Notes: a model not told the origin generated them from the letters alone. 64,000 bases of DNA from Dasypus novemcinctus (GCF_030445035.2 NC_080677.1:26547513-26611512); one strand, 5' to 3'; positions 1 to 11,412 are shown, counted from the stretch's first letter. Translations and numbers: made by a program.

Positions 1-209
1 TAGAGCTGTTAGTGAGGAAAGGCATCTGGCTACCCAGGAACTCCAAGGGGTACTGGATGTACCCCAAGGAAACATGTTCTCAATCTTAATCCTTTCCTAT
101 GTATGTGAACCCATTGAAAAAAGGACGTTTGGATGTGGTTAATTCTGTTAAGTGTGGCCCAACTAAGCCAGGTGGGTCTCAATTCTACAATGTTACTGAA
201 GGCCTTATA

Positions 210-470
210 GGGAAGGCCAGAGAGAGAAGTTACCGGGAACGCTGGAAGCTGGAAGTCCACGGGACCCAGAAGAAAAATGAGAAGATGATGCCAGGTTCAT
301 TGCCAGGTGATGGAAAAGCCAAGGAACCCCAAAGAATGCCCTGCAGACAGAAAATACTGACCCTGGGAAGAGGCAAGCCTTCTAGCCTCTGAAACCATGA
401 GCCAATAAATTCCTGTTGTGAAGCCAAGCCATTGTGTGGTATTTGTTTTAGCATCTGGGAAAATGAAACA
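210..470 (+). repeat. MLT1/MaLR-type LTR 3' part (old)
   Basis: An AATAAA at 404-409 is followed by a stretch (TTCCTGTTGTGAAGCCAAGC, then CATTGTGTGGTATTTG) resembling the R/U5 end of ancient ERVL-MaLR (MLT1-class) LTRs. The copy is heavily diverged and its 5' boundary cannot be placed; the first ~200 bases of the window may belong to it. No coding capacity. The family assignment is from memory of the consensus ending and would need a repeat library. Confidence 0.5.
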
Positions 471-474
471 GGCC

Positions 475-2058
475 TCAATATTCAGGGTCTGGTCCTTAAC
501 TTTACAGGTCTGTCTCATAACTGTTCCTATTCTTGTTGCTGCATGAAAACAGAACAAAACAAAACAACGAACACCACAAACTTAGTAGCATGAAACAATG
601 AACACTTAGTATCTCTAAACGGTTTCTCAGAAGAACACACAACGAATGGACACAGAGAGCAGACAACGGGGGCGGGGGAGGGAGAGAGGAGAGAAAAAAA
701 AATAGATAAATAAATAAATAAACGGTTTCTGTGGATCAGGAATTCAGGAAGGACTTGACGTGGCTTTCTGACCAGAGTGCTCTCACGTGGTGGAAGCCAG
801 GCAGGTCGGCTCTGAGCAGGAGGGGGAGCAGAGAGGCGGCACCCTCTTTATTTAGCTTCACAGCCTCTCCTTGTGGTCTCTCCCTATGGAGAGATCACTA
901 ATTTGGGCTCCCTCAGAGTATGGCGGCCACAGGATAGGTGAACAGTTGTATTGCCTTTGAAGGCTTCAGGAGCAAGAGTTTCAAGAGAAACAGGTAGAAG
1001 CCAAATAATCTAATTTGACTTAGCCTCAGAAATCATGCAGCATAACCTTTGCTGCAGAAAAAGTTGGCCCAAAATCAAGGGAAGGGGCATAGACAACATG
1101 TCTGGACGGAAGGAATGTCAAGGTCACATTGTAGAAGAACAAGTAGGATGAGAAGTATTATTTCAGCCATCTGGAAAATACAATCTGTCACAATACCTAA
1201 AGTCACAAGGGACTAATTTATAAATCACAATGCCAAGGTATTAATTTATAGGAGGTCACACCCCTCTAATGACCCTAATACTCAGATCTGACCAGAGCAC
1301 TTTCTCTTATCAGGCTACCTGAGAGGCCGGATAGACTATCAAATGTTGCTGGGTGAGCAGGAAATCAGAGCATCAGGCCTGGCAAGTCTTGAAGGGTGTT
1401 TCCTTTTAGCTGTGGACGGGTCTGGTCAGTTTCACCCCTATCTCCTGAGAGTGCACATTGCTCTAGCGACTAGAACACTCGGGTTTGTACTGTTTATGTC
1501 TCTCATAGACAAACAGTGTCAGATTGTTCTTCCTTGGTTCCCCTTTCCAAGATTTTGTAAAGGCCATCTTTCTTCTGTAAAACAATTAAGTTACAATTTC
1601 TTTGCCTCTCATTCACATCTTTCTGAGCCTACATCCTTCTTGCCTGGATTGGAATGTCTTGCAAGTTACTTACAGTCTGTTTACTGACCCAGGTAACTTC
1701 CATGAATTGGCTGTATTACCTATCCAATCACAGATTGTTCCTAGCTGCACTCTCAGAAGGAAACCTCATTTCCAAGTTCTGGGGCATTTCAGTAAAACTT
1801 TTGATGTCTGTTCATAGTCTTTGTTTGTTTTTGTCTGTCTGGAATTTCTCTAATAAATTTAAAAGTGCTCTTCATATATTATAAGTACTAAACACATTGA
1901 AAGCCGCATTTAAGGAAAAATTTACCCTATGTTATTATTTTTAATTCCTTTGAATTAAAATATTTTTAATTCCTTTCTTCCATTATTTCAAGGCTAAAAT
2001 AATTATCATAATGCTACTTGTCAAAAAACATTTTATAAAAAAACCCTAATTAAGCACC
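475..2058. other. Unassigned DNA with possible old LTR pieces
   Basis: Apart from the truncated SINE at 628-718, I see no gene here. Around 555-790 there is weak similarity to an old mammalian LTR or inserted repeat. ORFs such as 1343-1687 have no recognisable domain, no splice context and ordinary composition, so I treat them as chance. Confidence 0.5.
628..718 (+). mobile_element. 5'-truncated DAS-type SINE with target-site duplication
   Basis: Only the 3' end of the SINE is present: AACGAATGGACACAGAGAGC, a G-rich run and a (TAAA)n tail. A perfect 12-bp duplication TAAACGGTTTCT flanks it at 616-627 and 719-730, so this is a genuine 5'-truncated insertion and not a deletion remnant. Confidence 0.85.
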
Positions 2059-2156
2059 TAAATCTTTGAACCCTGGCTCTACCACTTTCTAGTTCTGCAT
2101 CCTTGGGCATAACACTACTCCCTGGGTCTCCTTCTCCTTATCTTTAAATAATAGCA
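2058..2156 (+). repeat. MIR SINE core fragment
   Basis: The segment follows the order of the MIR consensus: an ACCCTGGCTCTACCACTT block, a degenerate 'ccttgggcataacac' block, then a pyrimidine-rich 'ctccttatctttaaataata' block. It is about 100 bp and strongly diverged, as expected of a pan-mammalian ancient SINE. Confidence 0.7.
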
Positions 2157-2159
2157 ACA

Positions 2160-2513
2160 GAACTTCCAGGAAGATGGCAGACTAGAAAGACACAGGGACT
2201 CTCTCCTCTCCCAGAAAAATAGCAGAGGACAGGCAGAAACGTGCTGGGGAAAAAAACGTTTAGTGTTCAGGACAACAAGAAAAGGCTAGACACGACCTAA
2301 AAGAGAGAATTGCAAAGGAAAAGAAACTCAAAAGACAAAACTGTGAGTTAAAGCAGCTGCAGATGCTGATGATGGTACCTGCTCCCAAGCTATACACATT
2401 TTTGAATTTGCAAGCCTCTAGCCTGTGGCTATAGACAAAAGGGAGGCTGCAGGGATCCACCATCCCAGGAAAAGGAGAGAGAGGAACACAACCTAAAGCT
2501 GAGTCAGTTTTTT
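2160..2513 (+). repeat. L1 5'UTR start fragment, sense
   Basis: It begins with CTTCCAGGAAGATGGCAGAC, the kind of purine-rich start (YY1-like AAGATGGC) that opens mammalian L1 5'UTRs, and continues about 350 bp before being cut by a T-rich junction at 2510-2520. There is no ORF. The following element is an L1 tail in the opposite orientation. Confidence 0.55.
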
Positions 2514-3940
2514 TTTTAGTTTTATTTTCTTATTTTTATTTTTTTAATGTTACATTAAAAAAATATACGCCCATCCCCCTCACCCCACTCCTCCCCCCAT
2601 AACAACAACCTCCTCCATCATCATGAGACATTCATTGCACTTGGTAAATACATCTCCGAGCACCACTGCACCACATGGTCAATGGTCCACACCATAGCCC
2701 ACACTCTCCCACAGTCCACCCAGTGGGCCATACAATGTCCGGTAACTGTCCCCTCAGCACCACCCAGGACAACTCCAAGTCCCAAAAAATGCCCCCACAT
2801 ACATCTCTTCCTCCCACTCCCTACCCCCAGCAGCCACCATGGCCACTTTCTCCACACCAATGCCACATTTTCTTAATCACGATAGTTCATGAATAGAATA
2901 TCAGTAAGTCCACTCTAATCCATACTCTATTCTTCCATCCTGTGGACCTTGGAATGGTTGTGTCCACTCCACATCTATATCAAGAGGGGGCTTAGATTCC
3001 ACATGGATGATGGATGCAATTCTCCTGCTTTCAGTTGTAGGCACTCTTGGCTCCCTGGTGTGGTGGTTGACCTTCTTCACCTCCATGTTAGCTGAGTGGG
3101 GTAAGTCCAATAAACCAGAGTGTAGGAGTTGCAAGTCTGTTGAGGCTCAGGGTCTAGCTATCACATGGTCAGTCCAGAGATTCAGGTCCCCTGGGTATAC
3201 ACTAAACCCCAGCACCAACTACAGATCCAGTAAAAGTAAAAGGAGACGCTTGTGAACAGAGATCACATCTGGGTCCAGCTCCATCACACAGAAACACAAA
3301 CTCCAAAGTAGGGCCAACTCACATGGCACTGAACTCCATCTGCCATGAACATAGAAGCTGTGGATCTCTGTAGCCCTCAGAAGAACCAATACCTGAGGTT
3401 GTATCTACTTTATCTGTGTCTGGGACTCTGCTGAGGTGTGCATAAGGGTGACCCTCTGATAACCTCCCGGCTCTTTTTGGAGACTCATAGCCATATAAAC
3501 TCATTTGTCCTTTCCATTTCCCCCTTTTATTCAAGGTCAAAAAGCATTTTTAACTCCTGGTATTATATGTAGACTGAGATATTCTGCTGGTCTGAGTTGA
3601 CCCTTTTATTCAAGGTCATTTTCTACTTATATCATCAGCTGGTACTTGGTAATAATCCCTCGGTGCCAGGGAGGCTCAACCCCGGGAGTCATGTCCCACA
3701 CTGGGGGGAAGGCAACGCATTTACATGCTGAGTTTGGCTTCAAGACTGGCCACATTTGAGCAACACAGAGGCTCTCAGGAGGTAACTCTTAAGCACCCTG
3801 CAGCTCTAGGCCTTGTTCTTATTTCAGGTGCACAGGTTCACAAGCATAGTCATTAGTATCAAGGGCTCATTGTTGGACCTTCCTTCTTTTTTGGTCTTTG
3901 CCGTTGCACTTGGGGGATTGTTGCTGTTCCTTTAGGGAAT
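2514..3940 (-). mobile_element. 5'-truncated L1, 3'UTR only (~1.4 kb), antisense
   Basis: The T-rich run at 2505-2550 is the poly(A) end on the minus strand. The segment is collinear with 52,070-53,430, the 3'UTR of the complete L1 in this window: the same succession of blocks (TTACATTAAAAA, CAATGGTCCACA, CCAGTGGGCC, AACTCCAAGTCCCAAA, CTGCTTTCAGTTGTAGGCAC, CCCTCGGTGCCAGGGAGGCT). It therefore belongs to that L1 subfamily or a close relative. Short ORFs inside it are noise. Confidence 0.85.
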
Positions 3941-4740
3941 ATAGTATGAGTCAGCTTTTGACCTACAAATTTGGTCTGCTGTGTCCCACAAGTCCTTTCA
4001 GGTGGGGAGGGGCTATCGCATTGTGTGCACTGGGAGTCTGCCCAGGACTAAAGAGATTCGACCTCCTCACTCACTCTTCCTAATAACCAGAAATGGTTCT
4101 TGTGGATGCAGAGGAGAGTGGAATTTTTCCTAACTGGGAATAGGGAGGGGACTGCCAGCAAAGGTTGGAAAACTCTGAAAAAGTTTGAATTAGAGGCTCT
4201 TAGCCTCTAGGCAGGATCCTCTATCATATTGATCTGGTCCCTGTTGCAGCAGGTACATGCTTGACCAGAAGCTCTTTGGTCCTCCCTCTGAGAGAATGTC
4301 ACCACCTGACCGGCCTTCAGTGGAGCTAAGGAAAGAGGGGGTAAGGCAGCCGCAGGAGTGGTACCACAGGAGGGAAGCCATTTGTTAGCAAAAGAAAAAG
4401 CCTCTGTTGTCTCCAGGCTGATGAGATGAGCAAAGCTTAGAGAGGCCACCTTCTCTCTAGTGAGGTGATGTCACCAAGGTCTTTGTTCCTTTTAACCAGC
4501 CTGAATAGCCTAACAAAGAGTGTCCAAATGAAGAGCCACCAGATGTGGTATATCAGAGTTAAACTTTTGACAAGGGAACAAATTTCAAACTGATGTATTG
4601 ATCACGTAGCTAGTATAAAGCTTGTATTTTATTAGCAACAGCTGCCCAATGCCATTTAAAGTATCAGAACTGGTTTTTGGGTTTTTCCACCTTCAGTTTT
4701 ACTGTCATGTAATGCATTTAAACTTTTCTTTAAATAAAAC
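3940..4740. other. Unassigned DNA, possible 3' end of a retrocopy
   Basis: No recognisable gene. The right edge has an AATAAA at 4733-4738 in AT-rich 3'UTR-like sequence, shortly followed by an A-rich stretch. This could be the tail of an unidentified processed transcript or chance. Small minus-strand ORFs at 4190-4449 have no recognisable domain. Confidence 0.35.
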
Positions 4741-5771
4741 TTGTTTTCAAAAACAAAGACACTACAAGAAAAGAAAATTATAGACCAATCTCTCTAATGA
4801 ACATAGATGCAAAAATTATCAACAAAATCAAATCCAACAGCCTATCAAAAGACTTAAACATCATGACCAAGTGGGATATATTCCTGGCTTGCAAGGCTGG
4901 TTCAACATAAGAAAACCAATCAACATAATACACCACATTAACAAATTGAAGGGGAAAAAAATCACATGATCATCTCAGTCAATGCAGAAAAGGCATTCGA
5001 CAAAATTCTTTCTTGCTAAAAACGCTTCAAAAGATAGGAATAGAAGGAAAATTCCTCAGTATGATGAAAGGTATATATGAAAAACCAACAGCCAACATAG
5101 TACTCAACAGGGAAAGGTTAAAAGCTTTCCCTCTAAGATTGGGAACAAGACAAGGATGTGCACTGTCACCATGGTTATTCAACATTATACTAGAAGTTCT
5201 ACCTACAGCAATTAGAAAAGAAAAAAAAAATTAAAGGCATCCATTAGGAAAAGAGGAAGTAAAACTCTTAACTATTCGAGGATGACATGATCCTATATTT
5301 AGAAATCTCTGAACGTCCAAACAAAGTTATTTGAGCTTATAAATGAGTTCAGCAAAGTGACAGGATACAAGATCAGCATGCAAAAATCAGTAATGTGTTG
5401 TACACTAGTATTGAACAATCTAAGGAGGAAATCAGGAAAAAATTCCATTTATAAAAGCAACAGAAAGACTCAAATACCCAGGAATCAATTTAACCAAAGA
5501 AGTATAGGACCTATATGCAGAAAACTACAAAACAATGCTAAAAGAAATCAATGAAGACCTTAACAAATGGGAAGACATGCTGTGCTCATGGATTGGAAGA
5601 CTAAATATTGTGAAGATGTCAATCCTACCCAAACTGATTTATAGATTCAATTCAATTCAGTACCAATCAAAATTCCAACAGCCTACTTTATAGAAATAGA
5701 AAACTACCAAAATTTGTTTGGAAGGGAAAGTACACTCGAGTAACCCAAAGCATTCTAAAAAGGAAGAATGA

Positions 5772-6140
5772 AGGAAGATGATGTAGTTCAAATGACTGAG
5801 TTCCTGCCTGCCACATGGGAGCTCCAGTTTCAGTTCCTGGTACCTCCTAGGGAAGATAAGCAAGACAGCAAGTTGGTGCAATGGGCAGGTGTGACGAACT
5901 GACGCAACAAGGATTCACAAAGAAGAAAGACAATGGGGGACACAACAGAGCATGGAGCTGAAGTGGCTCAAGTGATTGAGTGTCTGTCTTCCACATGGGA
6001 GGTCCCAGCTTCAGTTCCCAATGCCTCCTAAAGAGAAGACAAGCAGACACAGAAAGCACACAACAAATGGACATAGGAGCAGACAGCGAGCACAAAATAA
6101 CAAGGGGGGAATAATTAAATAAATCTATTTAGAAAAAAAA
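5772..6140 (+). mobile_element. Dimeric DAS-type SINE (older subtype)
   Basis: Two tRNA-like heads lie in tandem: one starts near 5785 with a degenerate B box at ~5830, the other near 5957 ('GGCTCAAGTGATTGAG') with a B box near 6010. Then come the GAAGACAAGCAGACACAGAA block and an A-rich tail. The insertion splits the L1 ORF2 at GGAAGAATG, with a partial duplicate (GAAGAGTG) after the tail. It lacks the long CAGCCTGCCC body of the younger subtype, which suggests a DAS-II-like class. Confidence 0.75.
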
Positions 6141-6237
6141 GAAGAGTGCCATGGGAGGAATTTCACTGCCTGACCTTGAAACTTATTATAAAGCTACAGT
6201 GGTCAAAACAGCATGGTACTAGCATATAGGCACATTG

Positions 6238-6640
6238 GGAAGTGGATGTGGCTCAGTCTGTTGGGCGACTGTCTACCACATGGGAGGTTTGGTCCCAGTG
6301 CCTCTTCAAGAAGATGAGCAGATGCCCGCACCCACTGCAATGCCACAATGAGCTAGATGCCACACCCCGCCACAACAAGCCAGGTGCCGCATCCCCCCAA
6401 AATGAGCTAGACGCCTAAATGAGCAGATGCCACAAGCCAGCAGACACCACAGCCTGCACAGAGCAGATGTGGCTCAGATTGTTGGGCAGTCGCCTCCCAA
6501 GTGGGATGTCCCAGGTTTGGTTCCTGGTGCCTCCTGGAGAAGGCGAGAAAACAATAAGCAGACAGATGAGAGAACCATCTTGGGGTGGGGGGGATAAATT
6601 TAAAAATTAAAATAAACAAAGTAAATAAATAAATCTTGAA
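6238..6640 (+). mobile_element. DAS-type SINE, two-headed, inside L1
   Basis: One tRNA-like head starts at 6239 (GAAGTGGATGTGGCTCAGTC), followed by a degenerate repeated middle (AATGAGCTAGATGCC-type units at 6345-6440) and a second head near 6465 (AGATGTGGCTCAGATTGTTG). The tail is (AAATA)n. The L1 ORF2 resumes immediately after it. The short tandem units in the middle are unusual among the copies here. Confidence 0.7.
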
Positions 6641-6909
6641 AAAAACTAGAATTGCTTAAAAAAAAAGATAGACACATCAATCAGTGGAATAGAATTGAGA
6701 ATCTAGAAATAAACCCTCACTTCTATGGTCAGCTGTTTTTTGACAAACCTACCAAGTCCGTGTTAACAGGACAAAACAGTCTTTTCAACCAATGGTGCTG
6801 GAAGAACTGGATATCTATAACCAAAAGGATGAAAGAGGGCCTCTATATCACTCCTTATAAAAGAATCAACTCAAAATGGATCAAAGATCTAAATATAAAA
6901 GCCAGGGCC

Positions 6910-7282
6910 GGGAAACGGACTTGGCCCAGTGGTTAGGGCGTCCATCTACCACATGGGAGGTCCATGGTTCAAACCCCAGGCCTCCTTGACCCATGTGGAG
7001 CTGGCCCATGCGCAGTGCTGATGCGCGCAAGGAGTGCCCTGCCACACAGGGGTGTCCCCTGCGTAGGGGAGCCCCACGTGCAAGGAGTGCGCCCCGTAAG
7101 GAGAGCCGCCCAGCGTGAAAGAAAGTGCAGCCTGCCCTGGAATGGCACTGCCCACACTTCCCGTGCCGCTGATGACAACAGAAGCGGACAAAGAAACAAG
7201 ACGCAGCAAATAGACACAGAGAACAGACAACCGGGGGAGGGGGGGAAATTAAATAAATAAATAAATCTTAAAAAAAAAAAAA
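6910..7282 (+). mobile_element. DAS-III-like SINE with perfect target-site duplication
   Basis: The tRNA-derived head (GGGAAACGGACTTGGCCCAG) carries A- and B-box-like promoter sequences (B box GGTTCAAACCC at ~6967). The long body and the A tail (from ~7266) follow. The 13-bp target-site duplication AAAAGCCAGGGCC is perfect at 6897-6909 and 7283-7295. The host L1 reading resumes at once after the second copy. An internal deletion relative to sister copies removes the ACACGGAGAGCTGACACA block, a variant shared with 42,605-42,970 and 47,835-48,217. Confidence 0.92.
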
Positions 7283-7343
7283 AAAAGCCAGGGCCATAGA
7301 ACTACTAAAAGAAAATGTAAGAAAACATCTTAAAGACCTTGTG

Positions 7344-7761
7344 GGGAAGCAGACTTGGCCCAACGGATAGGGCATCCACCTACCACATGGGAAGTACCCG
7401 GTTCAAACCCTGGGCCTCCTTGACCCGTGTGGAGCTGGCCCATGTGCAGTACTGATGTGTGCAAGGAGTGCCCTGACACACTGGGTTGTCCCCCGTGTAG
7501 GGGAACCCTATGCACAAGGAGTGAGCCCTGTAAGGAGAGCTGCCCAGTGCAAAAGAAAGTGCAGCCTGCCCAGGAATGGTGCCGCACACACGGAGAGCTG
7601 ACACAATAAGATGATGCAACAAAAAGAAGCACAGATTCCCGGTGCCAGAGATAAGGATAGAAGCAGTCACAGAAGAACACACAGCAAATGGACACAGAGA
7701 GCAGACAACTGGGGGGGAGAGGGTAGATAAATAAAAAAATTTTTTAAATCTTTAAAAAAAA
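7344..7761 (+). mobile_element. DAS-III-like SINE, full length
   Basis: Complete copy with head, B box at ~7400, body and A-rich tail. The duplication AAAGACCTTGTG flanks it (7332-7343 and 7762-7773). A third, mutated copy of the same target word (AAGATCTTGTAG) sits at 8100-8111, after the L1 tail that follows, so two insertions used the same site. Confidence 0.92.
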
Positions 7762-7773
7762 AAAGACCTTGTG

Positions 7774-8097
7774 GGAGTAATGAAATTGTTTTAGAACTTT
7801 TAAGATGATGAATGTACAATATTGTGATTATACTAAAAGCCATTGATTATATGCTTTGGAAAGAATAGCTAGAAACAGCAGCTACGTACAGTGGGGGAAG
7901 CATAGAGAGATTGAGAGGTGAGGAATTTTCTTGTTTCTTTGTTTCATTTATTATTATTATTAATGAAGTAATGAAAATGCTCTAATAATCATTGAAGTGA
8001 TAATGTACAACTATGTGATTATAGCAAATACCACTGATTGTACACCTTGGAGGAATTGTATGTTTTATTAATATGTATCAATAAAATTGATTTTTAA
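7774..8097 (+). repeat. L1 3'UTR tail fragment, sense
   Basis: AT-rich 3'UTR sequence ending GTATCAATAAAATTGATTTT and an A-run, closely matched by 9655-9900 (same CTCTAATAAT..ACTATGTG blocks and the same AATAAAATTGATT end). It lies between two copies of the target word that flank the preceding SINE. It is a second, 5'-truncated L1 insertion and does not belong to the host L1. Confidence 0.75.
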
Positions 8098-9164
8098 AAA
8101 AGATCTTGTAGTAGATGGTGGTTTATTAGACCTTACACCCAAAGCACACATAACAAAAAAAAAAAATAGATAAATGGGACCTCCTCAAAAACAACAAATT
8201 TTGCAAACTCAAAGGATTTTGTCAAAAGGGTGAAAAGGCAACTGACTCAATGGAAGAAAATATTTGTTAATCACATGTCTGATAAGGGTGTAATATCCAG
8301 GATATATAAAGAGATGTTACAACTCAACAATAAAAAGACAAATGACCCGATAAAAACATGAGCAAAAGACTTGAATAGACATTTGTCCAAAGAAGAAATA
8401 CAAATGGCAAAAAAAACAAATGAAGAAATGCTCAACATCACTGATGATTAGAGAAATGCAAACCAAAACTATAATGAGATATCATTTCAAACCTATCAGA
8501 ATGGCCACTATTAAAAAGACAGAGAACTACCAATGTTGGAGAAGACGTGGAGAGTTAGGATCACTTATTCACTATTGGTGGGGATGCAGAATGCCACTGT
8601 GGAGAACTGTTTGACAGTTCCTAAAAAAGTTGAATAGATTTGCCACATGACCCTGCAATACCACTACTGGTATATACTCAGAAGAATTGAGAGCTGTGAC
8701 ATGAACACATATCTGCACACCTGGCGTTATTCACGGTTTCCAAAAGTTGGAAACAATCCAGGTGTTCATCAACCAATGAATGGATAAACTATGGTGTATT
8801 CACACGGTGGAATATTATGCAGCTATAAGAAGAAATGAAGTCATGAAACATATGACAACTTGGATGAACTTGGATGACATTATGTTGAGTGAAGGAAGCC
8901 AGACGCAAAAGGGCAATACTGTATGATTGCATTACTATGAACTAAATATATTGTGTAACATATTATATGATTCCATTTATGTAAATGTAAATATAAATTA
9001 ATTTTTAAAGATGCAATTTGATTAGTGGTTATGTAGGGCTAGGGAAGTTATGTTAAGGAGTGTAGAGTTTTTCTTTTCTGGAGTAATGAAATAATTCTAA
9101 AATTTTTTGAGATAATTAATGTGAAACATTGTGATCATACTAAATGTCATTGATTAGACACTTT

Positions 9165-9584
9165 ATTATTTTTTTTAAGATTTATTTATCCATTTATTTC
9201 TCTCCCCTTCTCCCCACCCCCGCCCCAGTTGTCTGTTCTCTGTGTCTAATTGCTGTGCGTTCCTTGTCCGCTTCTGTTGTTGTCAGTGGCATGGGAATCT
9301 GTGTTTCTTTTTGTTGCGTCATCTTGCTGTGTCAGCTCTCCATGTGCAGCACCATTCCTGGGCAGGCTGCACTTTCCTTTGCGCTGGGCGGCTCTCCCTA
9401 TGGGGCCCACTTCCTGCATGTGGGGCTCTCCTGCGCAGGGACACCCCTGCATGGCACGGCACTCCTTGCGCCATCAGCACTGCTCATGGGCCAGCTCCAC
9501 AATGGTCAAGGAGGCCCAGGGTTTGAACCGTGGACCTCCCATGTGGTAGACGGACGCCCTAACCACTGGGCCAAGTCCGCTTCC
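9165..9584 (-). mobile_element. DAS-III-like SINE, antisense
   Basis: Reverse-complement copy: T-rich tail at 9168-9200, body, B box at ~9520 and head ending CAAGTCCGCTTCCC at 9584. Imperfect target duplication GATTAGACACTTTAT / GATTATACACTTTAT on the two sides. It sits in the L1 3'UTR. Confidence 0.88.
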
Positions 9585-9654
9585 CGATTATACACTTTAT
9601 ATAGACGTTTTGGTATGTGAATATATCTCAGTAAAAATGCTTGATAAGTAAATA

Positions 9655-9905
9655 AATAATTGTGCAAGGATAGCCAGAAATAGCAGCTATGTACAGCAGG
9701 GGAAACAGAAATTGAGAGTTAAAGAATTTTCTTGTTTGTCTGTTTTTTGTTTATTATTATTATTGAAATAATGAAAATGCTCTAATAATGACTGAAATGA
9801 TGAATGGACAACTATGTGGTTAAACCAAATACCACTGAATGTACACTTTGGATAAATTGTATTTTTTATTAATAGGTATCAATAAAATTGATTTGTTAAA
9901 AAAAT
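9655..9905 (+). repeat. L1 3'UTR tail fragment, sense (sister of 7774-8097)
   Basis: Shares the TATTATTATTATT, AATGAAAATGCTCTAATAAT and TATCAATAAAATTGATTTGT blocks in order with 7774-8097 and has an A-rich end. Non-coding. Confidence 0.7.
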
Positions 9906-9924
9906 GGTATGTATGCACAATGTA

Positions 9925-10360
9925 AAAAAAAAATTTTTAAGGTTTATTTTTTAATTTATTTCTCTCCCCTTCCCTGCCCTACCCCCCCCCCCCAAGTTGT
10001 CTGCTCTCTGTGTCCATTCGCTGCGTGTTCTGTGTCTGCTTGCATTCTCGTCAGGGGCATCTGGAATCTGTGTCTTGTTTTGTTGCATCATCTTCCTGCT
10101 TCAGCTCTGTGTGTGCAGCGCTATTCCTGGGCAGGCTGCACTTTCTTTCGTGCTGGGTGACTCTCCTTATGGGGCATACTCCTTGCACGTGGGGGTCCCC
10201 TACGCAGGGGACACCCTTGCGTGGCAGGGCACTCCTTGCACACATCAGCACTGCGCGTGAGCCAGCTCATCACATGGGTCAGGGAGGCCCAGGGTTTGAA
10301 CCGCGGACCTCCCATGTGGTAGACGGACGCCCTAACCACTGGGCCAAGTCCACTTCCCAT
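9925..10360 (-). mobile_element. DAS-III-like SINE, antisense
   Basis: T-rich tail at 9927-9965, a C-run at 9983-9994, body, B box at ~10,293 and head ending CAAGTCCACTTCCC at ~10,358. Full length. Long ORFs across it (for example 10,010-10,462) are the recurrent translated face of this SINE, not genes. Confidence 0.88.
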
Positions 10361-10745
10361 AATAAAAAATTATTCAGCCAAAAAAAGAATGAAGTCCTCA
10401 TGCATACGACAACATGGATGAACTTCAAGGACATTATGTTGTGTGAAATAAACCAGATATGAAAGGACAAATATTGTATGATCACACAGTTATGAACTAA
10501 TTATAATAAGCAAACTAATAGAGTTAAAATCTAGAATATAGGTCACCAGGAGATAGAGTGGGGTTAGAGAGTTAATGCTTAAGTTGCACATAATTTCTAT
10601 TTAGGTTGATGGTTAAGGTTTGGAAATGGATGGTGGTGATGGTGACACATTATTTGGAGTGTAATCAACAGCACTGAACTATAAGTGAATGTGGTTAAAA
10701 GAGGAAAATTTAGGATGTATGTATTACTGGAATAAAAGACATACA
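10361..10745 (+). repeat. L1 ORF2 end / 3'UTR fragment, old subfamily, sense
   Basis: GAATGAAGTCCTCATGCATA, then ACATGGATGAACTTCAAGGA and ACATTATGTT is the degenerate nucleotide form of the ORF2 C-terminal segment (related to TWMNLEDI). An old 3'UTR with a GGTTAGAGAGTTAATGC block follows. No open frame. Confidence 0.7.
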
Positions 10746-11412
10746 CTTCCCGGGGGGCAGCTCTGCACAGAGGCCGACTAACACTGTTGGGATGAGACAT
10801 GAAGCGAACTGCGGGTTACACCAGGAAGCACTATCTGTGTCCTCAAACAGGAGGTGGAATATCCGTTACCTGCTAAACAAGTTATGTCCTCATCCTTCTT
10901 TTCAGGGAATTCCACTAGAAAGTGAACCACTATCTAACAGATTATCTCCTCTTTCTCAGGAATCAGTTTTGAGACTGGAAAGGGGGACACATGGAGCAGG
11001 AATTGCAGAGACAGGGGGAGGTCAGATTTCCTCCACCATTTGTCTTGATCTTTTCTTCTGTCTACCAAATCTTATTTATCTGGTTATTTTCCTCTTAAAA
11101 TGGTTTTCAACCCATAAATACCATTTTGCTAGGGAAGAAGCTTGTCTAGGACCTCCAGCCAATATGTCACTTTATCCAAAACAAAAGAACTGTCGTCAGG
11201 CAACTGTAGGACTTGTATTCTTATATACCCCTTCCAAATATAATGAGAGATAAAGCCCTTCAAGAGAAAAACCTGCAGGCAACATTTTTGGCTTCCCGTG
11301 TTTTCTAACCATGTGGCAATCCTGATGGGAGTTTAGAGCCCATATTACCCACGCTTACTCAATAAGGAAATCTTGATTTGGAGAAGGTGGTTCATCCAGC
11401 TAGCATTCCAAA
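10746..11412 (+). other. Unassigned stretch with a 153-codon ORF (10,792-11,253)
   Basis: An ATG-started 153-codon frame (MRHEANCGLHQEAL...) runs through apparently non-repeat sequence. I recognise no domain. It contains one hydrophobic segment near residues 83-100 (ICLDLFFCLPNLIYLVIFLL). Length and composition are compatible with chance or with a fragment of an old retroelement. No splice sites, Kozak context or paralogue elsewhere in the window support expression. Confidence 0.25.

Larger units (their letters stand above)
4741..9650 (+). mobile_element. 5'-truncated L1 (ORF2 RT to 3'UTR), sense, heavily interrupted
   Basis: Broken but collinear ORF2 pieces are readable on the + strand. RT is at 4780-5770: a peptide ending [14 protein letters not shown] lies at 5013-5234, and the FADD region near 5265-5300 is frameshifted. 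Downstream parts lie at 6146-6236, 6650-6905 (HINQWNRIE...NSKWIKDLNI), 7284-7343 and 8100-8935 (C-terminal region with REMQTKTIMRYHF and CWRRRGE). The 3'UTR runs to ~9650. SINEs were inserted at 5772, 6238, 6910, 7344 and 9165, and an L1 tail at 7774. Many stops and frameshifts make this a dead, fairly old copy lacking ORF1 and the endonuclease. Confidence 0.9.

Noticed and set aside
1343..1687. 114-codon frame in unassigned DNA
   Set aside because: No domain, paralogue or splice context. Expected by chance at this length.
7330..7695. Recurrent ~100-150-codon frames with peptides such as GQAALSFALGGSPYGAHSL at 7.0, 7.4, 9.3, 10.0, 11.4, 27.2, 28.1, 28.7, 38.2, 42.3, 42.7 and 48.0 kb
   Set aside because: They are translations of the DAS SINE body in antisense orientation. 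The repetition reflects the SINE copies, not a gene family.
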